NCBI GenBank assembly: GCA_035610365.1 | Contig: CM069435.1 | Span: 19,457,123 to 19,521,122, forward strand | Reading direction: 5' to 3' | DNA from: Aquatica leii | Taxonomy: Eukaryota; Arthropoda; Insecta; Coleoptera; Lampyridae | DNA length: 64,000 bases | Shown: one piece after another, positions 11,051 through 31,448 of the stretch | How the letters are laid out: each line of letters starts with the position of its first letter | How positions within the stretch are numbered: the first letter of the stretch is position 1 | Program-made: the position numbers and the translations under genes | Notes under the pieces: generated by a model | Told to the model about the DNA's origin: nothing | The model's input: only the letters and a program-made list of their open reading frames with translations | Databases searched by the model: none

Positions 11051-11232
11051 GGCGTGAGATAAATCGCAAAACTCAAACAAGCAATCGAAATCTAACTAAG
11101 AACTTCTCAAAAGTTAGGTTATCAAGTGGATAACTTCTCAAAAGTTAGGTTATCAAGTGGATAACCTAACTTTTGAGAAGTTCTTAGTTAGATTTCGATT
11201 GCTTGTTTGAGTTTTGCGATTTATCTCACGCC

Positions 11233-11290
11233 CTGATGAAGCCCCTTACGAAAGTGGGCGAAACGTTGGCAGCTTCGGTTGCAACTATGA
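11233..11290 (+). ncRNA. Hammerhead-ribozyme-like core, right arm
   Basis: CTGATGA (11233-11239) is followed by stem II (GCCC pairing with GGGC across a purine-rich loop), then GAAAC (11260-11264), then a stem closed by a TTCG tetraloop (GCAGC with GTTGC). The first three parts match the hammerhead catalytic core in order and spacing. The cleavage-site base and the closing pair next to GAAA are not canonical as I can draw them, so catalytic activity is uncertain. Confidence 0.55.
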
Positions 11291-11329
11291 CACGGCCCAA
11301 ACCCGGAAGACATTCTAATGTTAGTATAG

Positions 11330-12120
11330 ATTCCGGCCGTGGAAGCCTTCGCTATTACATATCACTTATGATTTTTCATGAGTTTTCGATAGCTAACCGA
11401 TATTTATACATTGCATGCTTTCTGTCGTACAAGTGTGGATATTTTTCAACTATAGCAATTAACTTAACGTCCATCGTGAAAGCAATTACAAATAAAACGA
11501 ATAAATACAAAAACCACATAAATCTATAAGGTTAGGTTAGCGCATGATTTAAATGTATACTCGCTCCCACTACAACACTTTCAACTCGCGTCTTATTGGT
11601 TGAAACTAGTCCGTAATTTTTTGAAACATAAAGCTTTACCAACTTGATGTTTACAGAATACCGTTAAAAATTACGGTTTATGAGTATAAACCATAACATT
11701 AGAAATGAGTCTTTATAAGTCAAGTATTAGGACTAGATAAAAAATGAAAACACGCAAATTATTTTGCTGTTCAAGACACTGTTTACCAAGGTTCGGCAAC
11801 ATGCCACGTGCATAAGAATCATAAACGAGATGGGGTGGATTAAAATTATGAACAAGTTATATAGCTTTTTTTACCAGCATTAAATTCGTCTTGTATTCCT
11901 TACCATCTTTACATATTTTACCTACTATGTATATTTTACAATAACAAACACACATATATAGAACGTGGATTGATCTTACGTTTATATGCATGTTGAATTT
12001 ATTAAAAATTGCGTCAAAAATCAAAATACGTACATATATAGATTACGTCGACGTAGTTATTTTAATCCTCTATAATAGAATACATTCGAAATGGTACGCT
12101 TTCTTAATTTATAAGAAATT
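11330..12120. other. Non-coding gap
   Basis: AT-rich sequence with no supported gene. A 38-codon open stretch on the minus strand near 11730-11850 has no start or homology and is not called. Confidence 0.35.
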
Positions 12121-12132
12121 TGAAACACTTAC

Positions 12133-12278
12133 CCAGTAACTGATCGGGTCATATAGAAATTCCATTTCACCCTGTAAAATTACAAGTGTGTTTAATCGTG
12201 TCTGCCTTATAACCTTCCTAAATCGGTAGATACAAAATGGCTGAATTAAACAAGAAACATACCTTATCAGTTATCATC
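12133..12278 (-). CDS. Candidate 5' exons of an unidentified gene
   Basis: Minus strand: an ATG at 12278-12276 opens MITDK, ending at a GTATGT donor (12263-12258). After a short intron, a TTTTACAG acceptor precedes a 39-nt exon (12171-12133) encoding GEMEFLYDPISYW, followed by a strong GTAAGT donor. The exons join in frame, and the splice signals are better than expected by chance. I do not recognise the protein, and no later exon could be found between 12130 and 9500. It may be the start of a gene whose body is interrupted by the repeats, or chance. Confidence 0.3.
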
Positions 12279-13149
12279 CTGCTATCCGAAAATCCGACAC
12301 CCCTAATTACCATAACTGAACGCGTACACTCAAAAAACAACCCGAAATAAAAAAGTACTAGTGAACTATAAAATATTTGAAAAAACGAACACTAAATCAA
12401 ACTAAAGACTTAACAAAACGCGTCCGTAACTATTCTTTAACCGACTTGAAACAAAAGCGTTTGCTTTAAGGTAATATATATTTCCATGGTCACTTTGATC
12501 ATAACTTTAAGAAAGATTTAAAATGACGAATGTTGTACAGAGTGATTTGTTACAAAATCTAAGATTTATTAGTATTCGATTTCTAAAAACTTACACACGA
12601 GAATAAGACAATAAAGTTTATTTAATAATACAATTTTTAATATAGAGACACTTTCGAAATTACAGAAAGTTGCTATCGACTTTGTTATTTCGAATAAAAT
12701 GGTAATTATATTTTTATTGCATTTTATTTATTTTTCGTTTTACATTATGAAAAAATGGCTCAAAAATTAGCAGAAACACTGAAGCTTTTGTGATTTATGA
12801 GCATGTTTTGTTCTGATACATAACTTCAAAGTAGTATACCTGATAGCTATTTCAAAAGTCACATATTCACTTATATTAGAATAGAAAAGTGTTTCATCTT
12901 CGTCTTTTCTCAACACATTTAGGGTTGTTCTTTACTTTTGTACTAGTATCATAAGTACATTATCTTGTAAGTAATTTAGCAGAATCCATATTAAATATCA
13001 CTTCCGCTCTAGTATCTACTTTTTTAAGAAAATTGTAAAATCTACTAAAGTTAACTGGTGCTGTTGTAGATGTCGTAGATACACTTCTGGCAAGTCTTTA
13101 TCTACCAAAAAATAACTTTTAGCAAACGTTGGTAAACGTTTGTCAATGC
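12279..13149. other. Non-coding gap
   Basis: AT-rich sequence without a recognisable exon, RNA or repeat apart from simple AT tracts. If the candidate exons to its left are real, it would contain their promoter. Confidence 0.35.
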
Positions 13150-13466
13150 TTACAAATGACTAACCCCTATATTTGTGCGCTTTGATATTACTTTCCCCTT
13201 TAGTAAATAAGTAAAATTTATTATTTTTAACGTATCTTGCTTTCCTTTTAAGATATGGAATTTTTTTCTAAAAAAAATCGCCGCGGGCAGGATTCGAACC
13301 TAGATTATATATGGAATTCACTTTAAATTATAAATCAAATATCTAAGAATCTGTAAATGTTATAAAACATTTTATTTGAATAAATTGTTATGAAGAATTA
13401 TCTATATAAAAAACTGTAAAAATAAATCGAATAATTTACATACGTACAAAATTATGGCGTATACAC

Positions 13467-14430
13467 TAGTGATGCGACAGACGTCTGCTTCTGCTTCCGC
13501 AACTGCGGAAGTTCTGTACCTTTTTTGACCTCCGTTTCTGTTTCTGCTTCCGTAACTTTTATAACGGAAATTTGAACGGAACTTTACGACCGTAAAAGGA
13601 AAGCGCGCGGATGGTAGAGCACGCGTGGGAGAGGTGTTCCAGTCAACCACAAGTGAAGCGGGCGCATGGTTTTGTTACTTGTCGCAACACCTTTGTTTAC
13701 ATACTTTTTTTGATTCAATGATTAGTTAGGGCCGCGTTTACCACTAGGCACATGCCTAGAGTCCAATATGAATTAGGGTTCCTATTTTTTGTTTGTGCAA
13801 TAATAAGATCCATAAAATGTGTGAATGTGCTTAGGACCCCAAATTTGTTTAACGCGTTATTCTTCTCCCAGAAGGCGCCGAACTCAAATTGAGAATGAAG
13901 TCTAACCTACGTCATCATATATGTGATGAATTCATCATTACAAGTGTTAGAATCTACGTTAAGTATGAATGAAGACCAGCAAGACTCGATTACAAATAAC
14001 AAGAATGACAATCTACTTTTGGAGACACAGTCGTAACTACAAGAGTACAAAAAAAACGATTGCCTTTGCATGAGGGTTTTCTTATGTCGTGAAAATGAAA
14101 TTCATACAAATATACTAATGTTTTGCCATTAGTGCGCCAATATTTATCAGCTCCTCCTAGTAGCGTCGTCAGTGTGCAATTATTTAGCGAAGCTGGTTTT
14201 ATATATGAAGAACACCGGAACAGATTGTTTGGTGTAAAAGCGGCCAAAGTACTTTTCATAAATATAATTTACCATTACTTCATTTTGAATATTAGTTTAT
14301 TACAAATTGTATTTGTCAAAAATTGAGTCTTTTTTTTGCATGTATTAAACGTCCGCTTCCGTATCTAAAATTTACTTTTTACATCTGTTTCCGTTTCTGC
14401 TTTCTTTATGACACTTCCGTTGCATCACTA
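13467..14430 (+). mobile_element. hAT-family DNA transposon, internally deleted, with 8-bp target duplication
   Basis: The element starts TAGTGATGCG and ends TGCATCACTA, giving short terminal inverted repeats with one difference in the first ten bases, and it is flanked on both sides by GTATACAC (13459-13466 and 14431-14438), an exact 8-bp target duplication as expected for hAT elements. Inside, the plus strand at 14120-14250 encodes QYLSAPPSSVVSVQLFSEAG and YEEHRNRLFGVKAAKVLF, the C-terminal dimerisation region of hAT transposases. The rest of the transposase is missing, so the copy cannot move alone. Confidence 0.85.
14120..14259 (+). pseudogene. hAT transposase C-terminal dimerisation remnant
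   Basis: About 45 residues remain of the hATC domain, the part used for transposase dimerisation. The frame enters without a start and leaves into non-coding sequence before the right terminus. It confirms the class of the surrounding element. Confidence 0.8.
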
Positions 14431-14480
14431 GTATACACCCACTTTCGGTTTCTTTATCAGAACCATCATAAATAAAGTGT

Positions 14481-16084
<1,604 letters not shown>

Positions 16085-16221
16085 GTACTGATCTTGTTTC
16101 GATTTTATAAACTGAAACAAACGTACTTTTTAATATAATGTATTTTTATGTACAGTTTATTCTTTCATATTGTTTTATATTTTGTAATGAATATATTTTT
16201 CGGGCACACTCGGAATTGTAA

Positions 16222-16227
16222 AATAAA
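16222..16227 (+). terminator. Polyadenylation signal of Cdk1 copy A
   Basis: AATAAA about 138 nt after the stop codon of Cdk1 copy A. A second AT-rich 3' region follows, so other ends are possible. Confidence 0.55.
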
Positions 16228-16639
16228 ATCAAACGTCTCATCAATGAAGATACATTTAGGGATGCATATCACTTTTTATATATAATATTAATGATGTATA
16301 AAAATGTTTTAAAGTGTTAGTTGTTTTATTTATATTATTTGTAAAGAAATTAGTTTTGTTTTTCCAAATTAAATTTTTAGTGTTTTGTAGATAGGACTTA
16401 ATAGAAGCATTTTTGAGCGTAGTTAGTGTTTTTATGATATTTTGTGTAGAATAATTTGGATTTTGAGGAAGGAGATGTACTTCTAGGTCAAGAAGTTTGT
16501 TAAGGAACTATAACAATTATTTTTAGAGACTCTACATTTTAAGAAGGTTGGGATATATAAGAGCCGTTTATTACAAAAATAAAGCAATTTAACATTGTGG
16601 TAAAAAAAAAATAATCTCTTATTGGAAATACCTGTATTC

Positions 16640-16960
16640 CAAAGTAAAGGCATATAGCAATGCCTAAGAATAATGTCAGAATCTTTTAAATTTATTCTGT
16701 AGCTATATACAAAACATACATTTATACAGGGTGTTAATGCTAAGTTGTAATACCCAATAATGGCAGTTGTAACTCGTTGAAGAAGCAAACAACTTTTCTT
16801 AGTTGATATTTTTGATTTGGAGAAATAACTCAATAATTATTGGCGTTTTTTGTTTTTCGAAAAATGGTCATTACTCCCTTATTTTAAAAAACACAAAAGC
16901 TTTCAGCCTTTGCCTTCGACTCTCTATAACGACTACTGGAAAGTTCATCAAAAATTTGCC
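16640..16960 (+). repeat. Interspersed repeat, inverted relative at 63420-63660
   Basis: The stretch with TACAGGGTGTTAATGCTAAG, TAATGGCAGTT, AGCAAACAACTTT, TTTTTGATTTGGAG and TTTTTCGAAAAATGG recurs in reverse at 63420-63660. Both copies are non-coding. It is an unclassified mobile repeat, possibly the end of a DNA transposon. Confidence 0.55.
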
Positions 16961-19092
16961 GAATATAAACAATTCACCGAAATAGCAAATACAATTTACC
17001 GACTTGTTAAACTATAATATTATGCATATTTCCAACTTTTCTTCACACTTTGTTCAGGCTTTTTTTTAAATTTAAAATTTGCTGTCTCATTGGTTTTTTT
17101 GTGCACCTCTGATTTATTACTCCCTCATCAGTTCTGTTTTGTCAATGAAGTCCAGAGTTTATTTCAAGAGGCTTTTTTCATCATTGGTTAGCTTTGGTTT
17201 TCCGAGAATTGTGCGTTGCATTTGATACGCTTCCCATTTGCACAGCAGATACTGCGGAGTCTCGTCGTCCTCCAAGCATCCGCGGTATGGAGGGCTACTT
17301 TGCAGTCCCATTTTATGCACATGTTTGTTAAGGCCACGGTGCCCTGTAATTAGTTCCGTGAGTTTCTTTAATTTTTGCCGACTCATGCTTGATAGTGCAG
17401 TTTGAGTGTTTAATTTTAAGTTTTTGCATAGTTTTTTATGCTCTGCTGCGAATTGTTTCTTTTACGGCGGTCTCGTATGTGATTTCGAAAACGGGTTCAC
17501 GTAAGTTATTATATGTCCCTCTTGAGCCCTTTTTTGCTAGTGCGTCCGCCATTATAGGTTACCCTTTATATTCTGGTCTTTTGGTAACCAGATGAGCTGG
17601 ACTGGTTGGCGAGTTGCCAATATTTCCAGACTGTTTATGCATGCCATAATCAGTTTGGATTTTATTACTGGTTAAATTAAGCGCCAGTATAGTGCTGCTT
17701 GGCTATCAGACATGATCGATATCGGTCCATTTGTGTATGATTTCGAGTCGATAATGTTCCTCACTGACACACCAGTCAATAGCAGCAACTTCAACTTGGA
17801 AAGCGGATGCATATTTACCCAAAGTCAACAAAAATTGCTTCCCATGGTGCTTGCTTCCATATTTTCGGCCCCATCGGTGTACCAGATAGTTCCGTTAACC
17901 GCGCCCGGGTAAATGTTTTTTGTCCACTCGTCTCGTGACGGTATTATTAGTTTAAATTTTTTTAAAATGTAATATTTTTTTGAGAAGTCGGATCTCATAG
18001 TTAAGATTGTTTCTTCACGCAGCACGTTGTATATAACCGGTTTGTTTTTCCCGGTAACTGACGCGTGTTCATTAATCTGCAGCCTGCATGCTGCTTGTCT
18101 TGCTTCCATCATTACAACGAAGTGTAATGGTGGAAGTGAAAGTAGTGTTTCCATGACTGCTGTGGGCGTAATTCTTATCGCTCCTGTTATCAGTAGACAT
18201 GCCATTCTCTGTACTTTGCTTAGCTTTGCAGTTGTGCTTTTCAGGTTGGTTCTCTCACCTCATACAAGCGCGCCGTATGTGATGATGGGTCTTGTTACAA
18301 CAGTATATAACCATTTGGTCATTGTGGGTTTCAATCCCCATGTGTGTCCGACCATCCGTTTGGTTGTATTAAGAATCCTGATGGCCTTCGTTGTGACTTT
18401 TTCTAGATGAGAATTGGAAGTCAGTCTAGTATCAAGAGTAAGTCCCAGATATTTGACTTCTTTTGTCATGAAGAGCGTAACTCCGTGTATCGTAGGTAGT
18501 TTTATGTCATCCGTTTTCCGTCGTTTGGCAAACGGAACAATTGCCGTCATAGTTGGGTTCACTGATAGTCCCTCTTTTTTGCACCATTTTTCGACGGTGT
18601 TTAGTGCACTTTGCATTATGTAGAAGGTGTCAATAGATACGCCACTGGCGGAGTAGGTGATGTGGGAACAAGCGTTATGAAGTTGCAGAAGAGGGAAGCG
18701 GAGTACTAGTCACGAGGCGGGCATTATATAGAGGTAGATGATTTAATGTAAGCTATATATTTACTAATAATCCATTGTACCATTATTGCTGTAATGTGTT
18801 CTTTAATAAAATAATAAGATTGTGTGTATTAACGGCGAAATTCTGACATATGTTCGATACAGTTGCCCCAAACTTTCCGTTTGTGATAATGGTGAGATCG
18901 TCGCGTATCCTAAAGCAAATACCCCGCCGTCTACTAGTTCTTGTAGTAGGCCGTCCATGACAAGGCAACATAGTAGGGGTGATAGCACCCCACCATGTGG
19001 GCCACTTTGGCTCCTACAGTGCTACCGTACAAAGTAGCTGTTGCCGCCCGATTCCTGAGCATTGAGTTGATCCAGTTTTGGACTAGAGGTGT

Positions 19093-21291
19093 CCCACACA
19101 GCACAAGCATATCCAATGGATATGAAATGTACACACCAACCATGGATACCGGAGGTGCATCGAACATCCATATTTAATATTATGGAGCAAGGATGGAGGT
19201 CCATTGGATATATCATTCCGTCACGGAAAGATCTTCATAGTATGTCCATAGGACCTCCAGGTGGATAAACATTTTACATCCATATGGAGATATATTGAAC
19301 AGTCATATGAACGTACAAAATACATACATATGGAGGTTCAATGAACATTTAATTAAAGTATAATAAACATTCATTTTTTTATAGAACCTTCATATGTAGG
19401 TAAAATATATGTGCATATCTATATATTAACAAAAAATATGGCCACACGTCAAATAAAGTCAATACAAAATGCCAATAGTGATATTTTCCAGATGCAACAA
19501 CTCCGGTTGGTCCACAGAAAATATGACCACTTGTTCATTTTCACTCAAACACAATCGAACTTTTTTATTTACACATTCTCTCATTTTTCTAGAGCTTTTA
19601 TCCATTATTTATATTATAGGAATCCAAATACTTACTAGATTAATGTACAGCAAAAGTAAATTCAAATATGCAAAAATACCTTGTCTTTACCCAATAAACA
19701 CAAATCAAAGGGTCTATACTGGCAATGTACTCCTTAGCCGGCACTCAGAATGCTGGCAATGTACTAAAATGAAGTACACTGCCGGTAACCAGGTGACACA
19801 CCGGCGGATATATTGCCGAATGAATCTTGCCAATGCAGAAATTGCATCGAACCAATATCGGCAAGTTATGTATATTAATACAAGTTAAATGCAGAATGCC
19901 AGTGAAATCTGTGCAATATAATATGTACTTTGCCATCACATAAATATTGCGCAATTTTAAAAGCATTGGCAATGTTAGCAACTTAACACAAATTAAATGC
20001 ATACAATGGTATTATCATTTTTAATTTAATTAATAAAACAATTTGGAAACTTAACATACAATGTCCATATATGTACTGAAAAAAATTTAAAAAATATAAA
20101 AAACCTATTTACATTCATTCTGTGCTTATGTTTATTGGCGTCTTTCGTACCCACTACTCCTGGTGTTTATTGCGTGTTGTAAAGCTGCACCACAATTTGA
20201 ATTTTTCTTATGGATACTGTAAAATAAAAATTACATTGTAATGCTACTCAAATAACTTATGCACTTTTTTTAGCAATTTCTAAACTAAATTTTGAAGTTT
20301 TTGAAGTAATTATAAAGAATTGCTTTGTAAAAAGTCGTGAAATAAAATACAACGTGAAAGTCAAGTTTGGGAGTAATGCACTTGAAATCACATTACGTTA
20401 ATATACATATAAAGTTAATGTTTTAAGTTTTAACCTATAAACTATAAAATACTTTGAAGCCTCTTACCATAAATGAAATTTAAAATATTTTTACAAATTT
20501 GTTTTGCTTGATCCAGACCAATTACTTGGTTAAAACATGTCTCGTTTGCTGTATCTTTTCATCCAACAAAGTAGATTGAATCGATCTAAAAAAAAATTTC
20601 AATTAAATACAACTCAGCAATAAGAATAATGAATTCAGAAATTGTAGATAACTTACAAACTGGCTCTTAGATTACAAATTCCAAAGTCATTTTATATTTG
20701 TGCGAAAACGTGTTAGTTTTTAGGTTATATACTTATTATTAAGAAATAATTTATATTTGAATTTAATACTTACTTATTTTGTTAATCCATCCTAAATGAT
20801 GAAAAACAAACACATTTTTTCGAAATTTTAAAGCACAAAATGGTTTGCATACGATAAATACAAGCTAAACAACAACTAAACAAAAAGCCAAAAAGTTTGC
20901 GCGTGCAACAGTGTGCAATACGCGAAAACCTTGGCGAAAACAAACGAACAACAAAGAAAGTTTAAATTAAACCACGCCAAGTGTTTTTTTTACTTTTTCA
21001 ATTTTTCATTAAATTTGTTGTTGCATGTTAAATATTTACTACAAATGTTAAATTTTAGAGAATTTAATTATTTCTAAATAATTTTGATAAAAAATAGCAA
21101 CTCACAAGATTATGTAACATGATACATAAAAAAAAATGTTTCCGAACATAACACTTAAGATAATCCTATTTCACAGATATCCATGAATGTATATAAGGTG
21201 CATATACAATGGATATTAAACTACGGATGTACATCAATGGATATTATATGGATAAATATGTATATCCATTGCATCTCGCGTGCTGTGTGGG
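19093..21291. mobile_element. 2.2-kb non-autonomous element with CCCACACAGCAC termini
   Basis: The left end CCCACACAGCAC (19093-19104) is exactly inverted at 21280-21291. It splits the LINE reverse transcriptase between two blocks that are contiguous in related proteins. Both ends are followed by clusters of ATATCCA/TGGATAT motifs (for example CCAATGGATATG at 19112 and CAATGGATATTA at 21208), forming many small palindromes. The interior contains a further cluster of TGCCGG and CATTGGCAA repeats around 19690-20000. No transposase is encoded. The family could not be assigned; the termini resemble those of the small element at 31449-31549. Confidence 0.7.
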
Positions 21292-21841
21292 GTGATTCCT
21301 TTTTTCTCCATTGCCCTTGCAATTGAGGTGAAGGTAGTATTGCCAAATGCTCCTTAAATATCTAGAAAAGCACCTAATGCAATATCATTGTATTGGATTG
21401 CATTTTCGCATCTGCTTACTAGTTGGTGAATTGCTAGTTCGCAAGATTTTCCAGATTGGTAAGCATACTGGTTTCGATGCAGAGGCGAAGCCTTTAATGC
21501 CCCGTCCCGTATATACCTGTAGACTACTTTTTCAAGTAGTTTTAAGATTAAAGAAGTTAAGCTGATCGGTCTGTAGGATTTTGCCTGGGTGTACGTAGAT
21601 CTTCTTGGCTTTGGTATAAATACCACCTTGACAATCCGGTAGCTGTTTGGTATGTGCGAAAGTGCTAAGCTGGCTCTGAGAATTTCGCATAGTGCTTTTC
21701 GAAGAGCAGCAAATCCTTTTTGCAGCATGATGGGATAAATTCCATCTATGTTTTTAGGAATCAGAATTAATTATTTTTCTCGCCAAGTCCCAGTTCCTTT
21801 TGAGTGCCCGTCTGTTTGGTACCTCTACGTTCTGGGGGAGA

Positions 21842-22447
21842 CTCGGTCATTTGATTGCCGTTGATTGAACACCGCCATTTGAACGTCGGAAAATTGAACG
21901 CTGAAACTTTTGAACGCCGCGCGCCGCCAATTTAGAGCACAATTACAATTTTGTTAAATAATTAAGCGGTGTGATATTTAATTAATTATGGTAGACAACG
22001 AGAAAAAAATATATTCAAAAACAAATACTTATCTTAATTTATTAATTAATTAATTTAGATAATAACATGTAACATATTTGTAATATAACTATACTATAAT
22101 ACGTGTTAATTTAAGCATTAGAGAAATATATTTATAAAAATTTTAATTCTGAAGCAAAATTTTAATACGAGCTGCAAAGTATTAAAAAGTAGAAACTATT
22201 GTCCAATCTATAAATCTATTTACAAATAAAATGTAATCATACATTAATTTGAAAATTATGGGCAATACCTCGAAATATTGTATTCTGTCACGGTTATCGT
22301 AGTCATTGTTTAACAATACAATAACGATAATAATAAAGAAAATTAATCAAACAACGTTCACGTTCAAATGTCCCAGCGTTCAAAAGTTTCAGCGATCAAT
22401 CGGCCGGCGTTCAAACGGTGGCGTTCAATCGGCGGTCCGAGACCGAG
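21842..22447. mobile_element. 0.6-kb MITE with about 60-bp terminal inverted repeats
   Basis: Left end 21842-21917 and right end 22376-22447 are imperfect inverted copies sharing CTCGGTC at the tips and CGCTGAAACTTTTGAACGC inside. The octamer TTGAACGC or close variants recurs several times in each arm. The AT-rich centre has no reading frame. It sits inside the LINE, between the linker and the reverse transcriptase. The superfamily is unknown. Confidence 0.7.
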
Positions 22448-22760
22448 GTTCTGGTGCTTAGGAACTTCAGTTAACGACGAACCCGGGAAGTGTTTTAGCA
22501 GTAGTTCTTGCTAGATACCTTCAACCGAGTCTGTAAACTTTCCGTTTTCGGTCAGCAAAGAACCAATGTTTCCAGTGCGGTCTATGCTCAGAGCTTTTTG
22601 GTTTCTCTTTGCCTTTTTAATGGCATTTTTGTGAGGCTGGTTTTGTATTCATCCCAGTCTCCGCTTTTTTTTGCTGTATTAAATAGCCTTCCACCAAGTT
22701 TTTTATGGCTTCTATTCGATGTAATGGACATTCAGCAGTTGTGGTTTTAGCAAGACGGTG

Positions 22761-23265
22761 TCTCATAATTACGTTGCTTCTTGAGAAATTCCCGAATTGA
22801 CTCATCTTACTTCGTGATTCGACATGCAAGTTCATGAAGCAGTAATCACACATTTCAGAAAGAAAGTTTTGGCATGCCAGCAAAGCAGAAGGGGCCATGT
22901 GCCCGTTGTCATTTTCCATACCTAAATTGAGAAGGTTTCATTAACAAGATTTTGCCCTTTGTAAATGTGTTCTTGAAAAATAAAATTCCTTTTTTGATAT
23001 ATTAAACCTGGCACGTTATAAATCGTCGTCTACATCCCGGTACTCGAGTACCTAAGGACATTTCTACTTCAGATTCCAATTTAAAATTGGCATTTTTTTA
23101 CCTTACATTTATCAAATAGGGAAACTTCTTCGTAAGAATCGTTTTAAATCCATATTCAACTCGACAGGTGAATTCTGCTAAATTCATCCTTCTCCCAAAA
23201 ACAATTTCCTACACTTTCATTTCAAGGTGTATACCAAATTCTTTGTTCATATGGTTTAATCTATA
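22761..23265. other. Gap between LINE and Penelope tail, no gene
   Basis: Non-coding sequence. An open minus-strand frame spanning 22617-22919 overlaps the LINE linker in another frame and has no independent support. Confidence 0.35.
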
Positions 23266-23269
23266 TCGG

Positions 23270-23640
23270 TAAAATGGGTCGTTTTGTCATCACACATATT
23301 TTAAAACATAACCAATTTATAAAGTAAAGACATATTTCTAAGCTTGCTGCTGCTGAATATTATTTTACTATAGACCACAATATAGATTTTGATAACGCCT
23401 CAGTTATTGCAGAAACTCCATTCGTCTTCAATAGGAAAGCCCAAAAAAGCATAGAGCTCATCAAACACCCCAATAACTTCAATCGTGACAACGGTTTTGA
23501 ACTATCCTCTCTTTGGTTCCAGGTTGTTACTGGTTTATCGAAGACACGCCCCCTTTCGAACGTAACCCAATCAGAGTTGACTTTCTCCCGATTATCGCAA
23601 CAAAGTTTAAATTCTTTTCGCGATTTTTGCAACATCATTT
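23270..23640 (+). mobile_element. Penelope-like element, C-terminal tail fragment
   Basis: The plus strand reads AAAEYYFTIDHNIDFDN, then SIELIKHPNNFNRDNGFELS and VVTGLSKTRPLSNVTQSEL. This is the same post-endonuclease tail as at 7176-7500, here in one largely open frame. It lies just downstream of the 3' end of Tgs1, in the opposite direction. Confidence 0.7.
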
Positions 23641-23809
23641 AAAATTTAGCACAATAGTGACAAACTAGTGTTTCTAAACTTGAATAAAGCAATAAATAAA
23701 ACAATTTTGATTCACTTCATAGCAATCACTTTAATCTTAAACATAAGTACAAAATACTCAATTTACAAATACTGGTAATAATATGCACAGCTTATGAAAA
23801 TCTATGCAT

Positions 23810-23815
23810 TTTATT
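23810..23815 (-). terminator. Polyadenylation signal of Tgs1
   Basis: AATAAA on the minus strand, 77 nt after the Tgs1 stop codon. It is the only such hexamer close to the stop. Confidence 0.65.
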
Positions 23816-23891
23816 TGCATCAACATAAATATTAAAAGTAAACTGTAGCTGCAGTTTGTTCAATAAAACCAAGTTAAAATTAATTAAATCT

Positions 23892-31350
<7,459 letters not shown>

Positions 31351-31448
31351 CTAAAAAAACATATGCTAAAACTTACTTTAAAAAAATTAGCTAAACGTCT
31401 TTCATTAAATAAGTTTAGAGTTAAACAATTTTTTGTAACTGTATCAGC

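Larger units (their letters stand above)
10961..11322. repeat. Perfect 160-bp inverted repeat from Penelope terminal sequence
   Basis: Arms 10961-11120 and 11163-11322 are exact reverse complements by eye, with a 42-bp centre that holds one further partial copy of AACTTCTCAAAAGTTAGGTT. Each arm carries the hammerhead-like core described separately. A similar but single-armed sequence lies at 27191-27480. The structure fits two inverted Penelope terminal repeats, an arrangement known for these elements, and the perfect arms suggest recent origin or gene conversion. Confidence 0.8.
13150..14480 (-). repeat. Third, inverted copy of the B-box repeat, split by a hAT element
   Basis: The left part (about 13150-13466) contains ATTCGAACCTAGATTATATATGG and the CTAACCCCTATATTTGTGC block that match 9930 and 10455 in reverse. 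The right part resumes at 14439 with CCCACTTTCGGTTTCTTTATCAG. The interruption is exactly the hAT element, so the repeat is older than that insertion. Confidence 0.6.
17100..22760 (-). mobile_element. LINE with reverse transcriptase and RNase H, split by two insertions
   Basis: Read on the minus strand from right to left. At 22700-22450 there is a basic linker. At 21728-21300 come the reverse transcriptase fingers (SYRPISLTSLILKLLEKVV, then YQSGKSCELAIHQLV and ALGAFLDI). The palm continues at 19090-18783 (LVQNWINSMLRNRAATATLYG, LSPLLCCLVMDGLLQELVDG). The thumb is at 18616-18260 (VKYLGLTLDTRLT). RNase H starts at 17900 (IWYTDGAENM) and its end is at 17386-17159 (ELITGHRGLNKHVHKMGL). This order fits RNase H-bearing LINEs of the Jockey/R1/I group. 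An inverted-repeat element at 19093-21291 and another at 21842-22447 interrupt it. About 200 bp near 18625-18825 do not fit the LINE and may be a third insertion. Many stops make it inactive. Confidence 0.85.

Noticed and set aside
11203-11529. 108-residue plus-strand frame over the palindrome
   Set aside because: It runs through the Penelope ribozyme-like segment and non-coding DNA; the related frame at 27063-27302 is the same artefact.
18027-18623. Plus-strand frames of 69 to 127 residues
   Set aside because: Antisense shadows of the LINE reverse transcriptase and RNase H on the minus strand.
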